A stretch of DNA of 64,000 nt from Effrenium voratum. Lineage: Eukaryota; Sar; Dinophyceae; Suessiales; Symbiodiniaceae. Below are positions 47,692-58,923 of the stretch, in pieces. The notes beneath the pieces were generated by a model. It worked only from the letters and a program-made list of their open reading frames with translations. It did no database searches and was not told where the DNA came from. The stretch spans positions 548,501 through 612,500 of the forward strand of contig CAUJNA010000524.1 in assembly GCA_963377175.1 (NCBI GenBank), read 5' to 3'. The number at the start of each line of letters is the position of its first letter. Within the stretch, counting starts at the first letter, position 1. A program made the position numbers and the translations under genes.

Positions 47692-48482
47692 CTATCGTGT
47701 GTGTGTGTGTGCTAAAAGTCGAAGGACTCAAGATAGGATGCCCAATTGAAGTCCATAGCCATACTGGAACCGTGCAAGTGAACAATTCAAGGGGGCAGTT
47801 TCCTTTTAACACCATCCAGTAAGAGTGCAATTTGAAGGATGTCACGTTGGTCCTCGTCTCTGGGCACGAGTTTGGCGCATCATAAATCCATCCGCACTTG
47901 TAATACCCCAGACTGTATTCCCTCCAATCAGATAGTCCCCTGCCCGGTGCATCTAGGTTCTGGTCGGTTTCTCGTACTCCATCTTTCTTTGCGGTCCCTT
48001 TGCATGGGCGCACCCAAATGCTGGGGTACAGTTGTCAGCTCCTACAAGTCACTGAAACCTCGAGATGTTTCTTTTCATTTGCCAAGCGCCAGTTCCACGT
48101 GCACCAGCGGAAAGGAAACCCCAAATGGCACTTTGCGCGGAGAGACGGAACATCCCATTCCCGCTTAAGGGAAGGCTGAATGATACATAACCTAACTTCA
48201 TCTCTGGATGGCTTGGCCGTTGAAACCAATATATTCGCTCAGGGATTTCAAAGCAGGACAGGTGAAGCCAAGCGTTTGAAATTTGGAGCAGATGCAACTC
48301 GTTTTGAAGCTCATGCCCGTTTGGCCACAGAATTCCTCAGCTCTACCTCTTGACATCCAAACCCCACAAGAAACGCGTGCATTGAGGGCATCAACAAGGG
48401 TCCCTGACAAACAGACCCGCTGGCTTCTGGTGTCACCGGGTAACCACAAGGGAAAACCTGTGTCTTTTTTGAGGTATTCTTT

Positions 48483-48535
48483 CAGGGTTGGTTTTAAAGG
48501 GAAACCGAAAGCCATTTCAGGGGGGGGGGGTCCGG
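48483..48535 (+). mobile_element. GGTTTTAAAGGGAAACC dispersed element
   Basis: The text gggttggttttaaagggaaaccgaaagccatttcaggggg is one of more than 20 copies in this window; see the corresponding finding. Confidence 0.6.
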
Positions 48536-48607
48536 TCCAACCAAAAAAAAACGAGCCACCCTTTTGGGTGGTCCCCAAAGACGACGACTGGCGCCCCACT
48601 TTGCTCA

Positions 48608-48676
48608 AGCGCCGGCGCCGGCCTCGTAGAGCAAAGGCTCCACTCCGGGGGCAGGAGGCACGAAGCAGATCTGGTC
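48608..48676 (-). CDS. Exon, possible C-terminus of the FHA protein
   Basis: After gtcagatctgctag the frame reads DQICFVPPAPGVEPLLYEAG then AGA and a TGA at 48,607-48,605. GDxIxFV-like text is typical of the last FHA strand. The stop could be real, or the exon could end at an internal GC donor (GCCG|GCGCC). A second open frame (SGAFALRGRRRRLSK, donor AAA|GTGGGG) is the alternative. Confidence 0.4.
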
Positions 48677-49246
48677 CTAGCAGATCTGACCCACTAAAAT
48701 AGACTAAAATGGGTGGTGCACCTATCCCAAAATGGTACCATTGGTTTTAAACCATGGTCAAAATGGGCGCAAGGTTCTCTACTTGGAAGTGGTGGGTGTA
48801 GGTGGGTGTTGGTGGTGGGTGTTTGTCTGAAATTCCCGTGGCTGGTTTCTATGAACCTTTGTTGAGCTTAGCCACTGGGTGGGGAAAGCCCCCGCTAATA
48901 ACAAGCGGTTAACCCCACATGAACAGGGGGAACTTCTCAGTGGGGTATAACCAAACGGCTGCTGACAACGTACTGCCGAATAGTGTTTGCCCTGGGGTTT
49001 GTTGGGACCTGGTTGTTTCGGGTCTTTTGGGGTCAAAGCCCCTCATATTTCACAGGGGTCGACTGGATTCCCCAAATCAAAAGTTGATCCACTTGCTGGT
49101 TTCCATTGAAACGAGAAGCCAATCCTTCAAAGGGAAATGGCTCGGAAACCCTGAAACATGGACTCCCCCTCCCCCTCAAAACAAACAAGCAAGCTCCATA
49201 TGCGCATGACACGCAAAATCCAACCTGCATGACATGTATCACCAAC

Positions 49247-49300
49247 TTGGTGCCGGGGACTGTGCGGGCAGCTCAAAATCTCGGTCTGTCACCAAGACAA
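49247..49300 (-). CDS. Possible short exon of the FHA gene
   Basis: Between gctgatcagggcggag and CCAA|GTTGGTG a 54-bp frame reads VLVTDRDFELPAQSPAP. Its position fits a strand near the FHA C-terminus. Weak acceptor. Confidence 0.35.
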
Positions 49301-49609
49301 CTCCGCCCTGATCAGCAAAAAGTCTCATGAAGCTTACAAATCCAACCAAAATCAGGCCCCCCATGGCGGTTGTTCACTGGTGAACCCCAACAAGCCAAGC
49401 AAATCACCGCAAATCACCCGCTTTCGCCAACCAGCAAATCACCCGCCCCAACGAGCCAACCAGCAGATCCCCCCCTCCCTCTTTTTGTTTCCGCCGACTC
49501 CCTCCATCCCGTCCTGGAGGTTCAACTGGGTGGGCTTCCTGGGTTCCAGGCGCGCTCCTGAGAGATGGCTTCTTGGGCGCTTGGGATGTCCCACTTCCGC
49601 CAGCAGTCT

Positions 49610-50345
<736 letters not shown>

Positions 50346-51009
50346 GTACAAATGTAAACACACCATTTGGAGGGAGGGAAACTTCCATTTGCAAGGCGAG
50401 TTTGGCGTTTGGAGTTGGCTGAAGAAGCCACTCCCGCACCAGGGCGAGGCACAGATAAGGTCGGCGTTTGGAGTTGGCTGAAAAAGAACCCATGCAACAT
50501 GACAAGCTTCACAAACCGAACTTGTCACAAAAGGCAGCTGAATCCCGGATGCCATGCAATTGTTTGCCACCAAGCATCTTCCAGTTGAATTGAAATCTCG
50601 GCGTCTCTCAGATCTCAACACTCTCACATCCCAAGCAAATCTAGTACGACTGCCTGTTGCAAATGATGCAGGGGATGCACCCTGCATGCCTTGCATTTGT
50701 TGGCTGATGCTGGAAATGCTGGAGATGTTGGCTCGTGATGCCAGGGATGCTCGCTCTGTCGGTATTGCAGATGGTTTCAAAGCTGGGGACTGCGGGAGTG
50801 CATTTTCTGCTAGTGTGCATGGTTGGTTTTCTCGAGGTTTGGAGGTTAGTTTACTTCTTTAGAAACCCTGAAACGCATCAGAGCAGCAGAAAAGACTGCA
50901 ACTTGCACGTATCCCAAACAAACAATAGAAAAGCCTGGTTACCACAAATCCCACCCAAACCACAGACGCACGCCAAACCGCTCCCTTCCCAGACCGCAGA
51001 AATATCAGA

Positions 51010-51065
51010 CGCCGAGCGTCCATTCACCCAAGTGCCGTTCGAGGACTTGTCCTCCGCTTGCATGG
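51010..51065 (-). CDS. Exon encoding the FHA signature loop
   Basis: The minus frame reads AEDKSSNGTWVNGRSA. The D-x-S-S-N-G-T-[WF]-V-N-G motif is the hallmark of FHA domains. Together with the exons at 51.69 and 52.75 kb it implies an FHA protein, whose usual role is phosphothreonine-dependent binding. No kinase or other catalytic domain is visible in the linked exons. Both exon ends are approximate. Confidence 0.7.
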
Positions 51066-51584
51066 CTCATGGCCCAAATGGCCCGAAGGTGTCTGAGACA
51101 TGGGTGTTTGAGACAGGGGTCGAGAACCATTGGGAACGAACACATTCACAAACGAAAGAGTTTCCGTTGACAAATGCACACCTTGGAAGATGGAGGTATC
51201 TGATTTGGATCGTGGGGGGCATGTTTTGGGGTACCCTTTTCAGGTTGGTTTAAAGGAGAGCAAAAAGGATCGCCCACCATGTGTTGATTTGTTGGGCACC
51301 TTCCAGGAAATGAAGGTGGAACCCAGCCACTGCAAATCAGCCGAAACCAGAAACAGAAACTTAAGAACAACGAATCCCCAGGACCCGTTTCGAGAATGAC
51401 CTCCCAAAAAAGAGGGAAGCCTCCCCCAAAGCCCAACAGGTCCAAAACAGGTGCGAACCCAGAACAAAGCCTTTGCCAACCCAAAAGTTGTGGGAATCCT
51501 TCCCCCCCCCAAAAAAAAAACACGACCCGAAAGTTCTCGGAATCCTCCCCCCCAAAAACAAGACAACGCCCGAGAAGCGTTCAC

Positions 51585-51691
51585 CGGAAGTCGGGTCCCC
51601 GGAACTTCTCCTCCAGCAAGAGCCTCATTCCGCCCTGGCGCACTAGGTGCAGCACCGCGTGCACCTGCGCCAGGGTACGGTCAGTACGGAT
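51585..51691 (-). CDS. Exon encoding the central FHA region
   Basis: The frame reads RTDRTLAQVHAVLHLVRQGG then MRLLLEEKFRGPDFR, with donor CCG|GTGAAC. QVHAVLHL resembles the SRxHAxI strand of FHA domains and LLLEEK the strand before the SSNGT loop. Start phase fits the exon at 52,647. The end phase does not fit the next exon with a GT donor, so a nonstandard donor (for example G|GA) or a different acceptor is possible. Confidence 0.6.
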
Positions 51692-51782
51692 CTCCGAAGC
51701 CATGGCGCAACCGGCTTCCATTCGAGTGCCAAGACATGATTCGAATGGGATCCTTGACAGATATGACTTGGCCATTCAAAGA

Positions 51783-52066
51783 TGACCTTTTCCACACACA
51801 CAAAAAACTCATTTTGAACGGGTCATGTGTTCAGGCGGAGGTTATGAGAATGCCGTGCGGGTGCTGGGTGCTGTCAAAATGTAGCTTTCCAACAATCCAA
51901 GTGGGCGTGCGCCTTTTCAAGCCGACCTTTTCCACACACACACACACAAAAAACTCATTTTGAACGGGTCATGTGTTCAGGCGGAGGTTATGAGAATGCC
52001 GTGCGGGTGCTGGGTGCTGTCAAAATGTAGCTTTCCAACAATCCAAGTGGGCGTGCGCCTTTTCAA
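51783..52066. repeat. Near-perfect direct tandem duplication (~143 bp x2)
   Basis: The unit starts gaccttttccacacacaca and ends gtgcgccttttcaag. It is present twice and differs essentially only in CA-repeat number, so the duplication is recent. It lies in an intron. Confidence 0.9.
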
Positions 52067-52213
52067 GCGCACTGGCAGCTTCAAAATCCTTTCTGCCAGC
52101 TTCCCTGAGTGGACGTAGAGCACCTTCGCATTCTTTCTGCGCAATGATCTGACCCCCTAGTGACAACTTGTCTCAAGTTCAAAGGGACAATGGCGAAGAC
52201 CAAAGCTGCAAAG

Positions 52214-52252
52214 GGTACCCTCCCACCAACATAGCACCTGTGGGAGGGTACC
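52214..52252. repeat. Perfect hairpin GGTACCCTCCCAC
   Basis: The 13-bp arms ggtaccctcccac and gtgggagggtacc are separated by 13 nt. Confidence 0.85.
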
Positions 52253-52646
52253 TGGAGGATAAGTTTCCTCGGGACCAATTCCCTGAGTGCCATGGCAGCG
52301 TGGGAGGGCAAGCTACGCCTGGCCATGTATTTAGACCATTCCCGGCAGGAAATGTCCACGTCCACTCCTTACATGAAGCCATGTTGCGGATGGTCAGAAT
52401 CTTTGAAAGGAGGGCAGCTTCACCCAACGTCTAAACCCATCCCCAGGGTCCCTATGGGTCTGTCTTGCAGGGGAAGCCAAAGAATTGGTGATCCCATCTG
52501 CTCTCCCCCGCCCATATTTACCAAGAGGCCCAAAAAGATACCACGAGGAGGAAAAGAAAATCCAAAAACAAAACGTGGCTCCGGTGCAACGCTCCAACCT
52601 CCCCTCTCTCCACATTTTCACCCAGAAGAATTCCGATCTCAACGAC

Positions 52647-52754
52647 CCTCGCGGACGAAGCCGCCTTCGACACGTGCTGCACCCGCAGAGCCACGTCCGC
52701 GTCGTTCTCCCGGCCGCACACCACGGTGGGGGACGTGGTGGTGACCAGAATCAC
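52647..52754 (-). CDS. Exon encoding the N-terminal part of an FHA domain
   Basis: 108 bp, phase 0-0, acceptor gattctaagtgag and donor AGG|GTCGTT. The frame includes TVVCGRENDADVALRVQHVS followed by K. The GR-x-x-x-x-D-x-x-L and HVSK pattern matches the start of forkhead-associated domains, which bind phosphothreonine peptides. The next two exons supply HA and SSNGT-like motifs. The gap between GR and the HA-like motif is longer than usual, so some of the linker may be intronic or an insertion. Confidence 0.6.
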
Positions 52755-52865
52755 CTCACTTAGAATCACCTCACTTGTTGAACCCCCTGGTCGACAATTG
52801 CGGGATCGTTGAGAAAAGAGCCAATCTCAAATTGCTTGCCAAGTCCATTCATCCAAATTCCAAAG

Positions 52866-52866
52866 G

Positions 52867-52906
<40 letters not shown>

Positions 52907-52918
52907 GTGAGTGAGAAA
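52866..52918. repeat. (GA)n microsatellite
   Basis: gagagaga run followed by gtgagtgagtgag. Confidence 0.9.
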
Positions 52919-53045
52919 GAGAGCTGTTCCGAATCAACAAGATACTCAGCAGCTCACTCGTCTGCCAAAAAGGCTTCACTCTGCATTAAAATTGAACAGA
53001 AACAAACAAGACCTCAAAGGATCAAAAAGAATGAATGACAAACAA

Positions 53046-53100
53046 TTAATAATAGTGATAATAATAACAATAATAATAATAGTCATGATGATGATAAGGA
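53046..53100. repeat. ATA/ATG trinucleotide low-complexity
   Basis: taataatagtgataataataacaataataataatagtcatgatgatgat type tract in an intron. Confidence 0.85.
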
Positions 53101-53200
53101 GCTTACAACAACAAAAATGAAAAACAAAAGAAGAAGAAAAAGGAAAAAAAGAAGGGGAAAAAACGCGCTCACCCCCCACCCCCCCCACTTCAAGCCCCAC

Positions 53201-53326
53201 TTTCGGCCTCCGGCGGCCGGGGACGCTCCGAGCCACGCAGGCGCCGCAGCAAGAAGGCGGCCTCGTCGTCCTTTCGGAACCCGCGGAACCGGCGGTCGTC
53301 CGACGGCGGTCGTCCGTTTCGCGTGC
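53201..53326 (-). CDS. Internal exon
   Basis: After cggcgag the frame consistent in phase with the previous exon reads DDRRFRGFRKDDEAAFLLRR then LRGSERPRPPEAE. The donor is GAAA|GTGGGG. Highly charged and GC3-rich; function unknown. Confidence 0.55.
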
Positions 53327-54719
53327 CTCGCCGACCAAAAGTCGGGGCTTCCTTCAGGGAATAAAAAACAAGCTTCGGGGTTGACCTGGAGAAGAAAAAA
53401 AAGTAAACAGGGAACGCAAAAGGTAGAAGAAGTGGGATACCCCCGAAACAAATAAAGAAGAGGTTGAGGGTTTACCTGGCAATAAGTAAATTGAAATAAA
53501 GACATATTTGAGGCTGCCTGAGGGGTAGAAGCAGATGGGTAACCTGCATCAACCATGTTTAGGAGCAGGCCGGGTTTTGTTTTGCAATTGGCGTGTGGGT
53601 CGATTACCATGGTTATAAAGGCTGTGTTTCTTCAGTGTTACTATTAACTGCAATTACAGTATAAACAAACCAATTACTAGACCCTGCTCAAATGGCAAAT
53701 AGGGGCTTCTGCTCAATTGATTCCAAGCTCCTTTGTCACCCTCAGCGACCAGGGCTTTGAACAAACTTTGCCCTTAACCCTTACCCACAAAGCCCGCAGA
53801 ATGGAAGCTGACAGCAAGCGTTCTGAACTCCAACAACAGCAGAGGGTTTTGCATGATTCCAATTACTCCCGGATCGCAAACCCCTTGCATTGAAATGTGC
53901 AAAGACCAGGAGCAGATTCGGAACCAGAAGTCATGGGCGCCTGAGAGCCCTTTCACCTTGCCTTCCCTTAGGCCGTATTACCCCACGGCCTTCACGAAGA
54001 AAAACGTGAAGCCAGGCCATTCAATTGAAACACCTCCGCTTAGTCCCCAACGAGAGGGCTTTTCGGGCCCCGGAACACACCTGCGTCCGGAAATTTTAAG
54101 ACGCCAATGGGTGTGTCTCAGACGCGTTTGAAGTGGCGCTCGTTCCTTCGGTTTCGTTTGGAAACCACCCATCAAACAAACCAAAGCCTCACGGGTTGGT
54201 CACAAAGGAAATTGGACCCCGGCAAATGGAAATTCACCAGCTTCCCTCCGATGGGTGGTTTGACGACAGCTGGCTTGGGCTTCCCTCCACAAGAACCGGG
54301 AGTTCAATCCAAATCCAAACCACCAACACAAAGCACCAACTAAGGGTATATAACCCGAGTTTGAGTTCCTTTGGTTCCCCGGAAGAGAAAGAAGAAGCAA
54401 CAAAAGAGCCTGGTAGCTCTGGGTTGGTCTTGGATTTGAACTGGTTCTTGAGGCTTCTCCGGGAAACCATCCCACCTCCGGATCCAACCCATGGGAATTT
54501 GCGGCTGAAAAGAAGTGCCGCATCGTCAACGAAAGAAACACCCAGCTGGGTCCTTCGTCATGATTTTAGTCAGTACCCCGATTTTTCGGTTGGTTCAAAG
54601 GGAAACCAAAAGGAAAAACCGGAAGTCAAGATTTTGGAGGGCCCAACCTCAAAGAAAGGACGGACGACCCACACATCAACATACCAACTTGCAGAGGCCA
54701 AGGTCCCCTTTCCCCCAAC

Positions 54720-54875
54720 CTCCGGCCTGCACGCGCTCGTGCCGGTACAGCTGCGCCTGTCGAGCGGTGCTTCCAATTTGGTGGTCCCCTAAACTGCTTG
54801 GCTCTGCTCTTCCCTCGAAGCCGCACAAAAAGGGGCACCACAGTTTGGAGAAATCCCGCAGGGCGCACACAGACG
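54720..54875 (-). CDS. Internal exon
   Basis: It begins after cgtccaag, with two bases completing the codon left by the 55,735 exon. The 156-bp frame reads SVCALRDFSKLWCPFLCGFE, then later ARQAQLYRHERVQAG, and ends at GGAG|GTTGGG. Phase is consistent with both neighbours. Confidence 0.6.
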
Positions 54876-55045
54876 CTTGGACGGTTTAAAAGGGAAATGA
54901 AAAAGGACCGCCGCACAAAGAGGACCGCCCCATTTCAGGAAACCCCCAGCCAATCTGACAGGGCGTCTACCCCAAGCCAGGAAAGCGTCTCTCAGCCGGG
55001 CGAAATGGAAGTGGCTGGGGGCAGTTCGGGCGGAAACCCGAGTCA

Positions 55046-55153
55046 CAATCCAATCCTGGTACGAAAATGGTGAACCCAGGACCATGTGAAGAACCAGAAA
55101 GGCGGATATCCGCAACGATGTTTCCGGCTGGGACAGCCCCTTACTAAGTGGCT
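55046..55153. mobile_element. Short dispersed element, AATCAAAACC family (truncated)
   Basis: It shares ctggta..aaaatggtg.acccaggaccatg, gaagg.ggatatccgcaac and ggctgggac.gccccttacta with the copy at 6.29 kb. The GGTTTTGATT end appears lost. Confidence 0.5.
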
Positions 55154-55584
55154 CACTTGAGGCCACGCTCAAATGCGCCGTGGCTGTGCCATGAGATGGG
55201 AGGAAGATGAATCGAACATCAAGCGCCGCGTTTTGTATAAGCGGCGTGTTCAAACCAAGGAAATTGTATTTGGGTCTGTTGTTTTTTTCTACTTGTTTTT
55301 GTGTTTCCGCTTTTATATAAATAGTTGGTTTTAAATGGAGCTAACCATGTTTGGGGTCCGAGTCCTAAAAGCATACGCGCCTTGCGGAAACTGGCAATCG
55401 GACAGCGGGAACAAAGAACGGCTCACCTGCGGAGGCCCATAGATGGCACCCCGCAATACCAAAAGTCAGAGGCTTCTCCCCCAAAAGCTCCGGCCATCGA
55501 GCACCTCAGGTGAAAATTTGCGAAGCTCGCTTTTCACGGGCCATCTCCCGTTTTGGAACCTCCAAACGTGGAAATCAGGGGGGC

Positions 55585-55690
55585 TGGGCGGGAGGGAGGG
55601 GAGGGGAGGGAGCCCTAAATAAGGCCTTATTAAGGGCTGAATAAGGGCTTATTTAGGGCTCCCTCCCCCCTCCCCTCCCTCCCCCCCTAG
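55585..55690. repeat. Long hairpin (inverted repeat)
   Basis: Left arm gggagggagg..gggagccctaaataagg and right arm ..cttatttagggctccctcccccctcccctcc pair over about 45 bp, with a short AT-rich loop. It sits 45 bp after the donor of the exon ending at 55,735. Confidence 0.8.
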
Positions 55691-55734
55691 CCCCCATGAG
55701 GAAACCGATTGTTTCAACCAGCAGGTCGATCAAC

Positions 55735-55819
55735 TTTTGAGTTCGGGAAGTCCAGCGACCCCGCAGAACAGCTGAACATGCGCTCGCCCCGCACGAGAGA
55801 GCAGCACCCGGACACCCCT
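55735..55819 (-). CDS. Internal exon
   Basis: The acceptor is ctcatcttccacaag and the donor AAAA|GTTGAT. The frame contains RVLLSRAGRAHVQLFCGVAG then LPELK. Phase 0 start fits the exon at 56,472. Confidence 0.55.
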
Positions 55820-56089
55820 CTTGTGGAAGATGAGCGAATGACGTGTGAGCACGAGTTTTTCTGGGGGCCCTGGACATCCTTTGGGCTTCAACATCCTACA
55901 CTTTTAGGACCTCCCCGCGAAAAAAATCGCGTTGCTTGTAAGTGCTCCTTGCAAGCTGAGCAAGCCGTGCTGTGCGAACCAAGTTCGAAGGGCCATAAAT
56001 CCACGATGATTGAATCGCCCAATCATTCAACCGAATGCCAAGCGAAGACATCGATCTCTGTCTATGGTACCTATGTTGCGCAATCAATC

Positions 56090-56276
56090 TATGAATACAA
56101 CTGTTCTTGGATTAAATTCATCGCCTTCTTGCAAACATGAATGAATCGAGCATCCGTTTCAAACAAATCAAGTTGTTGAAGCAAGTCTTGCCAAGCACGT
56201 GAGCTTTCAGCCACGCAAAGCCACGGCAGCGCATCCCCACCCGTTGCAGAATCGAATCCGGCCCCGAATCTGGGGA
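56090..56276 (-). CDS. Possible coding stretch with different codon use
   Basis: After the acceptor gtctctccccag a minus frame runs for about 60 codons and includes SSRAWQDLLQQLDLFETDAR, then a TAG near 56,090. Codons are not GC-biased, unlike the neighbouring exons, and the phase does not fit the chain. It could be an alternative or pseudo-exon. Confidence 0.35.
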
Positions 56277-56471
56277 GAGACATTGGGGGCCAGAAGAATT
56301 CTAAGACCCGCTCCAAGAAGGTTCGAAGAACCTTTGCGGGTGGGGAGGGGCCGGGATTTGGGCTTGTCATTTTTTGAGGGTACCCCTTTTGGAGCGGTTT
56401 TAAAGCGACATCAAAAGAAAACCCGCCCATGATTGGGGGGTCCCTGTTCTTTTTTTACGACACGCCGCCAC

Positions 56472-56579
56472 CTTCAGGGCGTCGTAGTCCCGCAAAGTGC
56501 AAAGGCTGGGGAAGCAGTCGCCCATGTCCCCAAACGGCAGGTACAGGCATCGACCTGCCAGGCAGAGCATGAGGCAAGC
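56472..56579 (-). CDS. Internal exon
   Basis: 108 bp, phase 0 at both ends, acceptor ctgacagcag and donor CTGAAG|GTGGCG. The frame reads ACLMLCLAGRCLYLPFGDMG then DCFPSLCTLRDYDALK, hydrophobic and Cys-rich. It is phase-compatible with the exons on both sides. Confidence 0.6.
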
Positions 56580-57163
56580 CTGCTGTCAGCTGCCCCTACT
56601 TGGTAGGTAGCTTGGATTGGTGCCCTGGTTCTTGTACAGGGTCCATGGGAAACCAGACCACCCAGACGACCCATTAGAGGGAAGCTGATATTCTGGGCTG
56701 CACAAGCCGACCCCAAACCCGGCGAGACTGTTGGCCGTGGCCAAGGCTCTCTCGCGCTTTGCAAGAACCTTGGGTTCTGGTTCTTTGGTCCTATTTGGTT
56801 CAAAGGGCTTGGGCCAACCCAGGGTTTGTTTCTGATCTTCACCCTGTTGTTTCGTCAAAGTTGGGGGCAACGAAGCAAAGAGCTTAAATCCACCCAAGGT
56901 ATGGTTCTGATGATCTGCACCAACGATGTTTTGGCCCAAGGCCACTTTGCATGAAACAAACACCTGTTGAAGGATAGCACCAAAAAAAAACGGGCCCCGT
57001 TTTGTGGTTCCCTTTGGGACCACCACGAAACCAAGGTCGCAATAGACATGGCCGGTTTTGAGAACCCAGATCTGCCAAACACCTGAACCAGATCCGGGAA
57101 CTGCCTTTGCTCTGAAACTTCCTTTCTTACTTGTTTTTAGTTTTCTTTCAAAAACAAAGGAAA

Positions 57164-57218
57164 ACACACACACACACATACTCCCGCGCACACACATACA
57201 TATATATATATATATTTA
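57164..57218. repeat. CA and TA microsatellites
   Basis: (CA)n followed by (TA)n inside the intron downstream of the exon ending at 57,252. Confidence 0.9.
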
Positions 57219-57251
57219 AGGCATTCGACCGTTGCGCTTTGGCATTCGAAC

Positions 57252-57375
57252 GTGGCGAGCCTCGCCTGCCAGGCACTCGTACATCGCCTGGGCAATGCTC
57301 CGGGCGAACCCGAACGGCGCCCCCCGCAGTGGTTGCCACCGAGAAGTTGCAGTTTTTAGGGGGCAAAAGGGTGTG
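57252..57375 (-). CDS. Internal exon
   Basis: The acceptor cccccgccaag is phase-compatible with the preceding exon. The frame includes PFGFARSIAQAMYECLAGEA and the donor is CAC|GTTCGA. If the donor were skipped the frame would run to a TAA near 57,219. The 5' half is less convincing than the 3' half. Confidence 0.45.
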
Positions 57376-57547
57376 CTTGGCGGGGGATTTGCAGCACTTG
57401 TCGGCGGGGAAAAGGCGACAAAGGCCCTTTGCAATGCCGCAATCTCGACTTTCCAACTGTCCAAGGCCCAAAGACCAAGAGAACTCAACAAATAGTCCCA
57501 AAGACGGGCGCTCGATTCTCTGGCTTCTTGTGCCGCCCCCTCGCGAC

Positions 57548-57690
57548 CTCCGCGTCCCTTTTTCCGTCAGGGGCGCCAGGGCGGCAGCGGGCTCCTCGAA
57601 GCAGGCCAGCAGCACCAGGCGCGAAGGCTCCGTGAAGATCCGCTCCAGCAGCAGCAGCCTCAGCTTCGCGCCGCCGCGTCGCCGCGGCCA
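57548..57690 (-). CDS. Internal exon
   Basis: It begins after an AG at 57,692-57,691 and ends at CGGAG|GTCGCG. The frame contains KLRLLLLERIFTEPSRLVLL followed by ACFEEPAAALAPLTEKG, a hydrophobic helix-forming stretch. The start phase fits the exon at 58,543. Function unknown. Confidence 0.6.
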
Positions 57691-58542
57691 CTCCCCCCAT
57701 GATCAGCTTCCCTCCAATGGGTGGGTTGGAGGCTCGGTGGTTTGGTGGGTGTGGCGGTTGAAGGGTAGCTCTCTACAAAGAAGGGCTTCGAATCCCCAAG
57801 ACACCAACACCTGATATGATATGAAGGCACCGTTTTTGGATGGTTCTAAAGGGAAACCAAAAAGAAACACCCCCATTTGGGATAGTCTTCTTTTTGCTGG
57901 GATCTTGGCTACACGACCTGCTAGAGTCCTTCCCCCCCCCCATGGATGGAATAATCGATGGATTTTAACAACCGAACTGGTGTGGAGTCCTGTGACCAAA
58001 CTGAGACCAGAGCACCATGAATGGACAAACTCCTGCAATCCGCACACACCGCTGCCCGGAGAGCATTTTGTCCATCCATTGCATCACACATCTATGGTTC
58101 TCACCTTGCTTGGGGAAACCAAACGGAAAAGTGGAATCCACTTTGATGTTTGAGTCCTATGTTGATACGTGCCCGGTGGTCGTTTCCCTACAGGACATGA
58201 GCCGCAGTCAATATGTATCGGGTGCCTCAATGACATTGGGTTTTGGTGAGCCCCCAATTGATGATGCATTTTGGGGGCTCGTCTGCCCAAACAATTAAAT
58301 CCCGAAACAGTCAATGACAAGAAAATGAGTCTCGGTCTTGGAAGCGTAGAATCCCTCTTTCAGGGGTTCGTTTATGTCCCTCCAAATCCTCTCAAAGGGG
58401 AGTAAAAGGGCGTCTTTTGTAGTTTAGGACACCCAAAACCCAAAATGGTGGTGGTCCTTTCGGCTTTCTTCCAAAAAACCCAACAAAACCAGGGGTCCCC
58501 TCACAAAAAAGACAACGACACCCCACCAAAAAAAACAATTGC

Positions 58543-58683
58543 CCGCGGGTCGTGTCGGATCTTTCGCCAAAGCCGCGGCCCGAAGTGCTCGAAGAAGCGG
58601 CGCCAGTGGCTCTGCGCCCTCAGCGCGCTCACCTCCTCCGGCTCGGCCATACCTCGGGCGGGCGAGCCGCTCGAATCGAATGC
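58543..58683 (-). CDS. Internal exon with GC donor
   Basis: The pyrimidine-rich acceptor is tcttgtttctttttgag. The 141-bp frame (phase 0 at both ends) contains EPEEVSALRAQSHWRRFFEH followed by FGPRLWRKIRHDPR. It ends at CGG|GCAATT, a GC-type donor. The next exon (57,690) also starts in phase 0. Function unknown. Confidence 0.6.
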
Positions 58684-58905
58684 CTCAAAAAGAAACAAGA
58701 GGGAAACCAAGAGGATCTGTGGAGGGAAACGGTTTTCAAACTAAGAGGGCCGAGCCATGGAATGCCTCAGAAAAAAAGCTTCTCGAGCCTCAAAGACTTG
58801 CTGAGTTGCATGACCCGAATCGACACCAGCCAACCGGTGGTGGAATTGCTGGGTTTGCCGAGGGAAACGGTGGACAGGGAAAACCAAGAGCGTTTGAGGA
58901 TTCCC

Positions 58906-58923
58906 GGTTTAGGGTTTAGGGTT
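58906..58923 (+). repeat. Short TTTAGGG-like interstitial repeat
   Basis: The stretch ggtttagggtttagggtttg carries a little over two copies of the plant/alveolate-type telomere unit. It may be chance in a T/G-rich intron. Confidence 0.35.

Noticed and set aside
50554..50862. Plus-strand ORF with MLEMLEMLARDARDARS
   Set aside because: The central part is a short imperfect repeat (atgctggaaatgctggagatg). No splice signals, and the opposite strand is equally open.
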